This document shows, piece by piece, positions 1-9,116 of a stretch of 64,000 nucleotides of DNA. A program made the position numbers and the translations under genes. Numbering within the stretch: the first letter of the stretch is position 1; each line of letters opens with the position of its first letter. The notes under the pieces are model-generated. The model saw nothing but the letters and a program-made list of their open reading frames with translations. It ran no database searches and was not told the DNA's origin. This DNA is from Nigrospora sphaerica (Eukaryota > Ascomycota > Sordariomycetes > Amphisphaeriales > Apiosporaceae). Where the stretch lies: positions 372,001-436,000 of the forward strand of contig JAGVVL010000013.1 in the NCBI GenBank assembly GCA_018287875.1, in the 5' to 3' direction.

Positions 1-1367
1 CCAAGTACTTGGAGAAACAACAGGTGCAGGAGCTTCTTACAAAGTACAGTGACGGTCTCCCAGATATGGCTTCCGATGCTGCGACAAATGCCGAGTACTC
101 AGGAGACCGCACCGTCGTCCTAACGGGAAGCACCGGATCTTTGGGCTCATACATTCTAAACGACATCATACGAAGGTGTCCGAAAGTCAAGAAGATTTAC
201 TGTCTCAACCGGTCTGCTGACGCCAGGGAGAAGCAGACGGCTGCGAGTCAACAACGGGGGCTTGCCATGGACTGGGAGGCGCATGGAGTTGAGTTTATTC
301 ACTCTGACTTGTCCAAACAATTCTTTGGCCTGAGTGAAGACGTTTATGATGCGTTGTTGGCCCAGACGACAGATATCATTCGTATGCATAGCCTTAATCT
401 CCTCCCCTTCATGCCACAACTCTTGAAACGGCTTACTAACGCCTTTTTAGACAACCAGTGGCCCGTCAATTTTAATTGGGACATATCCTCGTTCGAGCCC
501 AGTATTGTCGGCGTCCGCCACATAATTGACTTCGCCTTGGCGACTCAAAATAAGGCCTATCTATCTTATGTTTCCAGTGTGGCTGTCGCCCAAAGTTCAC
601 CAACGCAGGGCCCGGCCCCCGAAGTTCTCCGCCGTGACCCGCTGCCTATGGTTGATGGCTACGTGACCTCGAAACACATATCGGAAATTCTTATCGCCCA
701 GGCAACAAGCACCTCCGGCCTTCGTGCATCCATATGCCGCCTTGGACAGATCGCCGGTCCCGTGGGTGCACCATACAGGCAGGGAATGTGGCCCAAACAC
801 GAATGGTTTCCATCGGTAAGAGAATTCCCAGCCCAATCTCAGTCAAATTTCCTATGTACTGACTCCACAGCAAAGATCTTAGCCTCTTCGAGGTATCTTG
901 GCCTGCTACCGACGGAGATAGGTCGTGCGCCGCTGGTGGACTGGATACCTGTCGACTTGGCCGCCGCCGTAACAGTAGACTTGACCGGGCTTTCCCGACC
1001 GGAGGAGGACCTTGAGTTTGGACCGAATGTTCTTGCTCCCCCCCCTGTTTATCACGTTTCCAGCCCTGCCTCCATCGAGTGGACGGCATTGGCCCCGGTT
1101 GTGGCAAAACGTCTGGGAAGCTCTATCAGAATGGTGCCATGGGGCGAATGGATGGATGCCTTGCGGCAATCTGGCAGAATAGGCGCACAAAGTGTCGTGA
1201 AAAATCCTGCCCTGAAGCTGGTCGACTTCCTGGAGTCTCTCAGTCAGGGAGCGGAGTGGCCCAGCTTGTCCGTTGAACGAGCGTTGGAAAAGAGCCCGTC
1301 GATCGCCCGACTGCAACCGAATTACCGCGACTGGATGAACATCTGGATGGACCAGTGGGAGTTCTAA
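1..1367 (+). CDS. NRPS-like enzyme, C-terminal thioester reductase domain (5' partial)
   Basis: This is the 3' end of a gene that enters from the left edge; the frame is open to base 3 with no true ATG. The product matches the NAD(P)H-dependent thioester reductase (TR, NAD_binding_4) domain that releases acyl chains as aldehyde or alcohol from carrier proteins in A-T-R NRPS-like enzymes. Visible motifs are the Rossmann TGSTGSLGSY (about 125 nt in) and the catalytic Tyr-x3-Lys in YVTSKH. A 69-bp in-frame intron fits 382-450 (branch CTTACTAAC): splicing restores DIIHNQWPVNFN, the family motif. A second intron starts at 816; only an AAG acceptor at 875 keeps the frame and gives WFPSILASS. A carrier-domain linker lies at the extreme left, so adenylation and thiolation domains should lie outside the window. 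It converges on the MFS gene. Substrate is unknown. Confidence 0.85.
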   Translation, partial: KYLEKQQVQELLTKYSDGLPDMASDAATNAEYSGDRTVVLTGSTGSLGSYILNDIIRRCPKVKKIYCLNRSADAREKQTAASQQRGLAMDWEAHGVEFIHSDLSKQFFGLSEDVYDALLAQTTDIIRMHSLNLLPFMPQLLKRLTNAFLDNQWPVNFNWDISSFEPSIVGVRHIIDFALATQNKAYLSYVSSVAVAQSSPTQGPAPEVLRRDPLPMVDGYVTSKHISEILIAQATSTSGLRASICRLGQIAGPVGAPYRQGMWPKHEWFPSVREFPAQSQSNFLCTDSTAKILASSRYLGLLPTEIGRAPLVDWIPVDLAAAVTVDLTGLSRPEEDLEFGPNVLAPPPVYHVSSPASIEWTALAPVVAKRLGSSIRMVPWGEWMDALRQSGRIGAQSVVKNPALKLVDFLESLSQGAEWPSLSVERALEKSPSIARLQPNYRDWMNIWMDQWEF

Positions 1368-2126
1368 CTTTTGCCGGGAACTCTGAGTGTCACCATAAAT
1401 ACACGGCTAAGCAATTGAATCGTTGAAACACCGACAACAGAGAGAGCGTCCATGATTAGTAATGCGTAATGGGCAGCAGAGGGCCTGAACGATGCTATTT
1501 CATTGATTGATTGATCTTGAGTTTGCCTGTCAGTTCACGGAAAGCATAGAAATAGTAAATAAGCGAATCAAATCGTGTTAAGCGGGAAGATATGAGAGTC
1601 AGGCATACGGCGAATGAGCTACAATTCCCAGCTGACAGGAAAGTCCCGCCGCTGCCAACAGGATCCAGGCAAAAGCTGTGGCTTCACCATCCGTTGGACC
1701 AATAAATATTCACTGTATCCTCTTCTAGCATAGATGTCTGACTTCATTGTAATAACTTCCATTTTTACAATGTACTGGATCGTGGGCGGAAACCTATACA
1801 GAGACAGTGACAAGAGGGTCAGCTATGACGGAGAGGGTATGAAGTTACGCGCATTGAAGTTTTTGACGCTGAGATTTTCCCTTGGACTGGTACAAAAGTC
1901 CGATAGAATGAAACCCAGACCGCAATATTTCAAAAGAAAGCGTTGAAGGGGTACCCGTCGTTGCACCAACTCGGCTGTTAACAATATAGGCAGGGCCACC
2001 GAATATGTCCGTTCACCAATGAGCTCCAAATTCCATTCCCGTGCCGAATTTAGCTATAATCAGTGTTCTCTATCGGGTCCCACACGGTACTTGATCAGGA
2101 GCTCGTTAATCTCTCTGGCTTGGTGA
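1368..2126. other. Intergenic, convergent 3' ends
   Basis: This lies between the converging reductase and MFS genes. It holds only short overlapping open stretches and no motif I recognise. Its base composition is like that of the neighbouring genes, with no transposon signature. Confidence 0.5.
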
Positions 2127-4083
2127 CTAGGCGGTCGACGCGTCCGTCGACTTGGCGTCGTCAGGCTTCCTTTTTATACTGGTCCACGGGCTGAAAACGG
2201 GCCCGAGAACAGAACAGACAGCAAGAGCCATGGTCACAAAGAAGGCTTTGGTGAGCGCCGAGTTGTACGCCATGATCACACCATCCAGTAGCGCCGGCGA
2301 AACGGCCTTGCGAAGGTCAGTTGCACCCGCCGCCAGGACGGCAGCAGCATCAACACCTGACACGTCCTCTCGAAGGACGAGAGACAGCTGGTTTGTGAAA
2401 ACGGATTGAGCTGACAAAGAACAAATAGGTCAGTTTAGTGTTTACTTAACTTCCATTGATGCCGTTTCTATACTGGGGGGCTTTATGATGCGATTGAGTC
2501 GAAGTAGACTTACCAACCAAAATGAAAATCGCGCCGCCCATAGCCTGGAAGAAGATAATCGTGCAGGACGCGGTGGGGATGTCCTTCATGTCGAGCGCAG
2601 TTTGTACGGCTATCATTGGCTGCTGGATTCCGAGCCCAACACCGATGCCGTACATGGCCTGGTAGCCGATCCATGCCCCTGAACGGCGTTGGGGGTGGGC
2701 GTAGTGAGGAGGCCGGCCCCAACGGACATGATCACGGTACCGACAAGCATAATGGGCGCGTAGTAGCCGACGGCTGTGACGGTGGCACCCCCAAGGATAG
2801 CGGCCACGGCCACTTTCAGGAGCATGGGAAGTGTCCGGATGCCCGAATCGAAGGCCGACACCTGCTGCACGGCCTGGAACCAGACGGGCAGATAGTAGGC
2901 GAGTACAAACGAGGAGCTTCCGACACCGAAGGCGTATATGCAGCTGGCGTAGACGGCACGGTCGCCTACCAAGCGTGGCGGCACGGTGGCATTCTCACCT
3001 TGGCGCCACTGCATGTACAGGCAGCCGACAAGCAGGACGCCGAAAAGCACAAGTAGGCAGATGATGAGGCTGCTGTTCCAACTGTATTCATTGCCGCCCC
3101 AGCGGAGGGCAAGGAGGAGGCATATGACGGCAAACATGGATAAGAGTGAACCAATCGGGTCGATGCACTTGATTTTCTCAAGCAAGGTCTGGGCGGCCGG
3201 CGGGTCGTCCATGCTGGGGCTGGTGAACAGGAAGATAATTATGGAGAGTGTGATTCCACCAAGGGGGAGGTTGATCCAGAAACACCATCGCCACGTCTGC
3301 ATGTCGTTATTAGTTCATATGATCGCTGCGAGGTGTGTGGAAAGCCCATCATGAGAACCTACCGCCTTGTCTGTAAAGACGCCGCCCAATAAGGGCCCGG
3401 CCACCGACAAAATGCCGTTCATGGCTCCGACGAAGCCGCCATAGAGTGGACGTTTAGCCACCGGAACACTGTGGGCGAGGATCACGAGGGCGCCCGAGTA
3501 GACACCCGCGGAGCCTATACCAGCGATGGCGCGACCCACAATGAAGGTGACGGAGTTTTGGGCCAGGGCGCAGAGCAGACTCCCGAGCTCGAATATACAG
3601 ATAGCGGAGATGAAGACGATCTTGATATGCAGATACGAGTACAGCTTTCCAAAAAAAACAGTTGCAGGCAGGCTGTAGTGAGCAGGTACGCACTTCCGTA
3701 CCAGCCCACATCCGATAGGCTGTTGAACTCGTCGGATATCCGGGGGATCGCTGTAGCGATGATTGAGTTGCTGTTAATTTGGTCATCGACGTTAGTCTTG
3801 CGCCACGAACGCTGGATGAGCAGGGGATGCTTCCTTACTCAAGAGCAATCAGAAAGACTGAGACGCACAATGCAACGCCAATGAGTACCAGCCGAGTTCC
3901 GGTAGGGTAGTTGTGGCTTTTCTCGTCGTCCTCCCGCTCCGTCTTCTCATCATGGGAAGAAGGCGGCGAAGTGGGCGTCAACACCACAATGGCGTCCTGC
4001 TTCGCCAGAACTGCCTTCTCACCATCAGTTGGCCCAGATTCTGGAAATTGCGTTGTTTGTCGTTCCATTGTTTGTTGTTCCAT
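2127..4083 (-). CDS. MFS efflux transporter (14-TMS drug/toxin pump type), two frameshifts
   Basis: Exons fit 4083-3839, 3770-3363, 3296-2514 and 2410-2127, with introns of 68, 66 and 103 bp that all have GT..AG ends and restore family sequence (for example [12 protein letters not shown] and [19 protein letters not shown]). The product, about 573 aa if its frame were intact, matches fungal DHA-type 14-helix exporters of the AflT/TRI12 kind: a hydrophilic N-terminus of about 60 aa, motif C-like GPLLGGVF, then [11 protein letters not shown]. Two frame breaks fall in homopolymers. At 3651-3658 a run of eight A (T in the gene) separates QLFF from GKLYSYLH. At 2678-2681 a run of four C (G in the gene) separates PNAVQG from AWIGYQ. 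Each break is resolved by one extra base. It is therefore either a young pseudogene or a gene with homopolymer sequencing errors. Position next to the reductase suggests export of a cluster product; that is inference. Confidence 0.8.
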
Positions 4084-5222
4084 TTAAGACAGTTCGTCTG
4101 GTAATGGGGATAGGGTGGTGTGCTGCCTCGCGACGCGGGAAGGATATTAAGGCAACCTCAGGTAGCCTCGTGCCTCTAACTGCTGTATTTTGGAGAATGG
4201 CTGGCGCGAGAAGTGTATCACCTATTGCAAGCGTTAAGTATCATATCCTAGTTTTACTAACTGCTGGACTGCATTCCTGCAAACGACGGAGTGCAACCTC
4301 CCCTGGAAACGCAGCATTATCATGGAACCCCTGGCAAACAGGTGCTAGCGTTAGATTGAAGCGCAGAATTGCAGGATCGGCGGGCTGGGCATACTGCCCG
4401 GAACACTCCGAGGAAAGGCCAGGGTCGTAGTCAGATCCCCTCCATAACCGTTCCGGCCGCTATAGGTCCGGTGGTGGAGTCGTTTCCGGCTCCGTTCCGA
4501 TGCATAGAACTATGCCCAATTTGGAATCGGATTGGCGATAGTTCGTTGCTCCGCCCACATCCGAGAGACCGGACCAAGGTCCGAACCGGACCCACTCGCA
4601 AGCCATGGGCGGGTTGCTGCAAAGTTTTGTGGCCTGGACTATTCATGAGGTGAGCGGTGGATGCTGGGAAACCGAACGTGGAAGATCTTGTATTGTGCCG
4701 TACGGTGCTCGTCATTGAGTGTCTCCCTATGATAATATTATGGCCACTTGATAATCATGCTCCCTGGTATAAGTAATTTAACAGTAGGGAAGATGCGAGG
4801 CTCCAGAGCGGGGTTGGCAAGCCCTCGGATGCTCAGAGGGAGCTGGAAGTCTGGTATAATCCTACTTGTCCTACCCTATTGTCGCATATAAGGCGTAGTT
4901 ACTAAAGGGCAATTAACCGGTCCGTTTTTTATGTCACAGTTATAAGCCCCGTTCGCGCTTAATAAGATGCCGCAGTGGTAGTGATTGCGCTCTCCTCACA
5001 CACACGCACATTAGCCATCCTGACCTAGTGGAATTCATGGCCCCACTAACGATTCGGCGACCGAATAGTGAAAAGGGCTGACCTTAGGCCGATTGCGGTA
5101 AAGGTAAACTACTAAATAGTAATAAGGTCGCGAGTTCAGATCCTACTAAAAGCGGCCTTATAAAGAGGGCCTAGGAGCTCTAGGAGCTCACCGTCAGTAA
5201 GATGTAGTGGGGGTGTCGCATA
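4084..5222. other. Intergenic with decayed repeat and Fot1 empty-site copy
   Basis: 4084-4700 shows nothing recognisable beyond short ORFs. 4880-4951 is a second copy of the sequence that flanks the Fot1-like element on its right, and it is uninterrupted. Around 5080-5165 lies a possible decayed tRNA-like segment: GCGAGTTCAGATCC resembles a T-arm with transition changes. No gene is supported. Confidence 0.45.
4880..4951 (+). repeat. Uninterrupted copy of the Fot1 insertion site
   Basis: TGTCGCATATA followed by AGGCG.AGTTACT..AGGGCAATTAAC and TCCGTTTTTTATG.CACAG is repeated as two separated halves: TGTCGCATATA at 5214-5224 and the rest at 7156-7215. The TA at 4889-4890 corresponds to the TA that is duplicated around the element. 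The single-base differences between copies are mainly transitions. Confidence 0.75.
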
Positions 5223-5224
5223 TA

Positions 5225-7155
5225 AGGTGAGACACCCATTTGCGCACCAGCCCCTTAGTGAACCATGGTCTCAGCACGACACTTCAATTAAACACCGTGT
5301 AAACACTCGCTTATATCTTAGGCCCCAGAGCGACCATAATGAAGATGAAGTTATCTTTAGTATTCCCTTCTTCTTATCTTTCTTATGATGCTAGATGTGG
5401 AAGACCTAGCGCTGGCCGCTGCGATTTCACAGGTACTAGAGGGAGAGTCTCTCCGTAGCGTGGCCGAACAATACCACGTATCTCGAAACACCCTCAAGCG
5501 CCGAATCGACGGTGTTAACCTTAGATACCTTGCTCACAGCCATCGCCAGAGCCTTTCACTAACGCTGGAGAAAGGTTTAGCAGATTAGATACTTATATAG
5601 GGCAGAGTTAGCTGGGCTCCTCCGTTTTCGCGATTTCGCTGGTTCACCTAGAGACTATTTATTAACTTAGGCTACTCTGGAGTAGTCGGTAAGCACTAGT
5701 ATACGAAGTTTCTTAAACGTTGGCCGCTATTAAAGACTATATAATCTACGCCGCTCGACTTTAAACGTGCTAATAGAGCCTCCTATGATAATATTTAGGA
5801 GTTCTTCGATCGCCTTAACTAAGGAAACGTAAGCTTTATTCCTTTAAAGCACACGTATAATATAGACGAAGTTGGAGCCTATATTAGCTAATTAAATAAC
5901 TATATCGTGTTTAGTTTATTTAAGCTTTAGAAGATCTATACTATAGAGCCTAGTAATAAAAAGTGGACGACTACTTTAAAGTGTATCTTTAAAGACAGCA
6001 GAGCTTTACCACTGGCTATAATCTTCGCCGGGGCCTCTATTTAATAGTAATAGTTTAAAGACTAACAACTCCGCGAGGAGTATCACGAATAGATATTTAC
6101 TAGTAGTCCAAACGGTTAAACCAGTAAGGCAATTACTTTACAGTGGCTAAAGGAACTGTTTCTACTGTTTACAGCGCTTAAAAGTCCTAGCTAGTGGCGA
6201 CACCTTATCCTCGATAGCTATAATAGCTATACTGACGATCTATTTATACTACGATACTTAGAGAACAACGTCTGGATTAATTTCCTGCCAGCACACTACT
6301 TATAGGTCCTCCAGCCTCTCGATTTGGGCCCCTTTAGCGTTCTGAAGAGGAAGTATCGCGACTATCTACACGCTGTATACCGCAATAGCCTCACTATGAC
6401 ACTAAAGAAGCCGGAGTTCCTGGAGGCTTGGATAGGCGCTCGTCTGGAAGCCTTCACGGCTTCAAATATCGCTGCTGGCTAGCGCGCGACCGGTATCTTC
6501 CCAAGGGACCGCTCCAAAGCCCTCAATAGCAGGCTAGCGCGCCAGAATCTACGTGACCAGCCAGACTCCAGCCTTTGGAGGACGCCAGAGGTGCCAGAGG
6601 CGCCAGGGCTAGCGATAATAAGTGGTATCGATATCTCCACATTAAAGAGTTCCCGCTAGATCAATATTATCGCCAAGGACCTGCGCAGTATAGACCCTAT
6701 ATAACGATCTCCAACGTTCAGGTCCTTCTAGTCGAAGCTTAGTAAGGCTCTCGACGAAGCAATCGTGAAGATCTTTACATTAAGTAAAGAGAGAGACTAA
6801 TTAGCGGCTGCATTAAAGCGCCAGAGGCCTTAGAAACGTCGAAAAGTTAGGGAGACTATATAGGAAGCGTTCGTGAGGATTATAGACGTGCGTAAAGTGA
6901 AGGAGGAGCTGGCGTCCTCCAGCGATACTAAAGGCAAAGGTCGGGTAATAAAACAATATGTAGTTAAGCTCGATATCTCTAAAGAGTATGATTCTAAGCC
7001 CGAGAACTGCATCGCTGTCTTATAGATTAAAAAACGAACTCAGTTCCTTGTTTGGTTGTCGAGATATCGTTGTTTTGGTGCTGGTGCTTCATTTTTCGAA
7101 GACATCTCAAACTCTGGTTCACTAAGGGGCTGGTGCACAGATGGGGGTCTGAGCT
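5225..7155 (+). mobile_element. Fot1-like (Tc1/mariner, pogo group) element, RIP-decayed
   Basis: The 1,931-bp element is flanked by TA (5223-5224 and 7156-7157). Terminal inverted repeats of about 40 bp (5225-5264 and 7116-7155) differ at five positions and share GCACCAGCCCCTTAGTGAAC. Size, TA target and TIR length fit Fusarium Fot1-type elements. The transposase frame starts at 5385 with a psq-type helix-turn-helix (ISQVLEGESLRSVAEQYHVS), open to a TAG at 5586. Further on, DLGPFSVLKR and LTMTLKKPEFLEAW (about 6325-6430) mark the C-terminal part of the DDE domain. Many TAG/TAA codons stand where Gln or Trp is expected and the AT content is raised in TA-rich tracts, as RIP gives. It is not functional. 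Confidence 0.85.
5385..5588 (+). pseudogene. Transposase N-terminus, psq HTH (remnant)
   Basis: This is the only long open stretch of the 5225-7155 transposase. It encodes about 65 aa: an acidic start, the psq-like helix-turn-helix LRSVAEQYHVSRNTLKRRI, then the beginning of the CENP-B type domain. The frame stops at TAG, and downstream homology continues only in fragments. Confidence 0.75.
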
Positions 7156-7157
7156 TA

Positions 7158-8369
7158 AGGCGCAGTTACTGTAGGGCAATTAACGAGTCCGTTTTTTATG
7201 CCACAGCTATGAAATTAATCGTTCGATCGGTGTCGGTGACTGATGCAGATACATCTGCTGCAATCGTCCTGCCTGCAACTCGATGGGAATCAAGAGGAGG
7301 GAGCTGATTAACCTCTACCAGTTGGTCGTTAGGGGTATTGAAACAGTTGGGTAGCTATCTATATTGGCCCCAAGCTCCCTACTGTCCTCTGCTTTGACGT
7401 GTTTATGTGTTCACGTCGGAAGGTACCCCAGCAGCTTTTCGATGGGAGGGCGCCACATGTACATCGAAGCCCCATGAGCAGCGGGTACCCTTTTCCTAAT
7501 GACACGCCTTCTCTACACGCTTTATCACAACGTAGCCATGACGGCACTCTGTGTGTCCCGCATGTGTCGTGCCTACAACGTGCGAGATCCAAGAACGACG
7601 AGAGGGCAAATACCTCTATTTTACTTAAGCTACCTACTTCGAAGGAGGTATGAAGCGCAGGCAATAATTCATCCCGTGGACTTGTGGAAGAAGGCCACAC
7701 ACAACCAGGCTCACCGGTACCTGGGGTAATCAAGACACGGGAAACAGCTGCTTTTCTAACGACCCTGTATTGCATACATTACAGTTTATCAGGACTCCTA
7801 TGCGGCAGAGTGGCCGAAGAGATTTAGCAGTAAGAACTGCCCTCCGCTCAAGTAGTGTTCGACCTCGATGCGGGCCCGGTCAATATACACCGGCCTTCTA
7901 ACCAGGCCCCCCCGCGGGCCGGCAACGCCTGCCTCGTGCACGGCTGTCTCTTGCAGTTATTATCGTTAGACTGCATCGGGGCAGCTTTTGGGCTTGCGGG
8001 ACGGACGAAGCGCAGCGGCGTCGGCGAGTTGTGCCTAAACTCACAGACGGGCATGCCCTCGTGTTCCAGAACGCCACCCTATTTATTGGCCGCACAAACC
8101 CACTTGGCGAACACGGAACCGGTCGCAACGCCGGCTCGTCATGCCACGCGGTACCGTGCCTTGGAGGATCAAACCGGCCGTGCACACGGACCGCCCGGTC
8201 GCGCACCCTCGCGTGGTACCGCCGTCATGGGCCCTGGCAGGTGCCTAGCGGCAAGTGCCCATGCCATCCACTTGTCTCATCGCAATCGATTTTTGGATCG
8301 CTCACATTAGGGACTGTGCAGCAGCGCCTTGGTAAAATATGACACGAAGGCTTGCTCGAGTAAGGAGGG
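7158..8369. other. Intergenic, no supported gene
   Basis: 7158-7215 is the right half of the Fot1 target site. Around 7801-7880 the sequence GGCAGAGTGGCCGAAGAG followed by GTGTTCGACC resembles A and B boxes of a Leu/Ser-type tRNA, but the stems do not pair well. The overlapping ORFs at 7855-8342 on both strands show no family features and I do not call them. Confidence 0.4.
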
Positions 8370-8378
8370 TATATAAAG
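8370..8378 (+). promoter_or_regulatory. TATA box of the secreted-protein gene
   Basis: TATATAAAG lies 108 bp upstream of the proposed ATG at 8486. A CT-rich tract, usual around fungal transcription starts, follows near 8450-8465. Confidence 0.5.
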
Positions 8379-8485
8379 AGACAACGGACGAACTCAAGGC
8401 CGGCGATCTCGGCTCAAGACAAAACGTAATTCGTCTACACTACAATACTCGCCTCCTGCTCTCCATATATACTCGTAAGCTCGTC

Positions 8486-9116
8486 ATGCAGGTAAGGAAC
8501 GCCTCGAGCCCATAAAGATTACCATAAGAAATGTCCAAGTGTCCTGAATATCCCCATTGAACCTTCGACGGGACAGATCGGAAACTGCTGTATTTCTTTT
8601 GTTTTCCATCTTCCCGTCGTCATCCAGTTCTAGACTCACTCAACTTCACAGCAGATTCACCACATCCTCGTCGCGGCCCTGCTGATAGCCGCCGGCTCCG
8701 CCCGGGCCCAAAACTCCTGGGTACCGCCGCGCATCCCGGGCTCTTCGTCGCCGCCGCCGCCGTCGTCTGCAGGAGACACCAGAGACCCGTCCGGGCCAAC
8801 GTTGGTGTGCCAACGGAGCACACTAGGCGAGATCGAGTTCGACGGCTTTATGGCGACGCGGTTCTGCGCCCCGCTGCTGCAGTGCCCCACCGACGCCACG
8901 GGCGAGAAAGCGGCTCAGCCTGTCGACGCCGCCAACCTAAACCAGGACAGCCAGCTGCAGTCCCGCCTCATCAACTGCGCTGGCGTCTGCCGCTGTTACG
9001 TCCCGCCCCCGCCGGCTGCCCCGGCGCGCCAGGGTAGCGCAGGGAGCGGCCCCGGGTCCCCCGATTTCCGGAACTCGTTGTTAGGGGCATTGGGCTTTAT
9101 GAGGGCTCGCCGGTGA
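8486..9116 (+). CDS. Small secreted cysteine-containing protein, unknown family
   Basis: The model joins 8486-8491 (ATG CAG) to 8652-9116 across a 160-bp intron with donor GTAAGG and acceptor CACAG. It gives 156 aa. Splicing creates a classical signal peptide: a short start, then HHILVAALLIAAGSARA with an A-x-A cleavage site before QNSW. Without the two-codon exon there is no in-frame ATG before the hydrophobic core. The mature part has a Pro/Ser-rich N-terminus, six cysteines (VC, RFC, LQC, INC, GVC, CRC) and a PPPPAAPA linker with a Gly/Ser/Pro tail. I do not recognise the family. Size, secretion and cysteines are those of a candidate apoplastic effector or wall protein; that is inference. 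An acceptor three bases later (8654) is equally possible and removes one Gln. Confidence 0.6.

Noticed and set aside
7801..7880. Leu/Ser-type tRNA-like segment GGCAGAGTGGCCGAAGAG
   Set aside because: Acceptor ends do not pair and the anticodon loop has the wrong size; at best a relic.
7855..8342. Overlapping ORFs on both strands
   Set aside because: Low-complexity Arg/Pro/Ala translations with no motif and no splice or promoter support.
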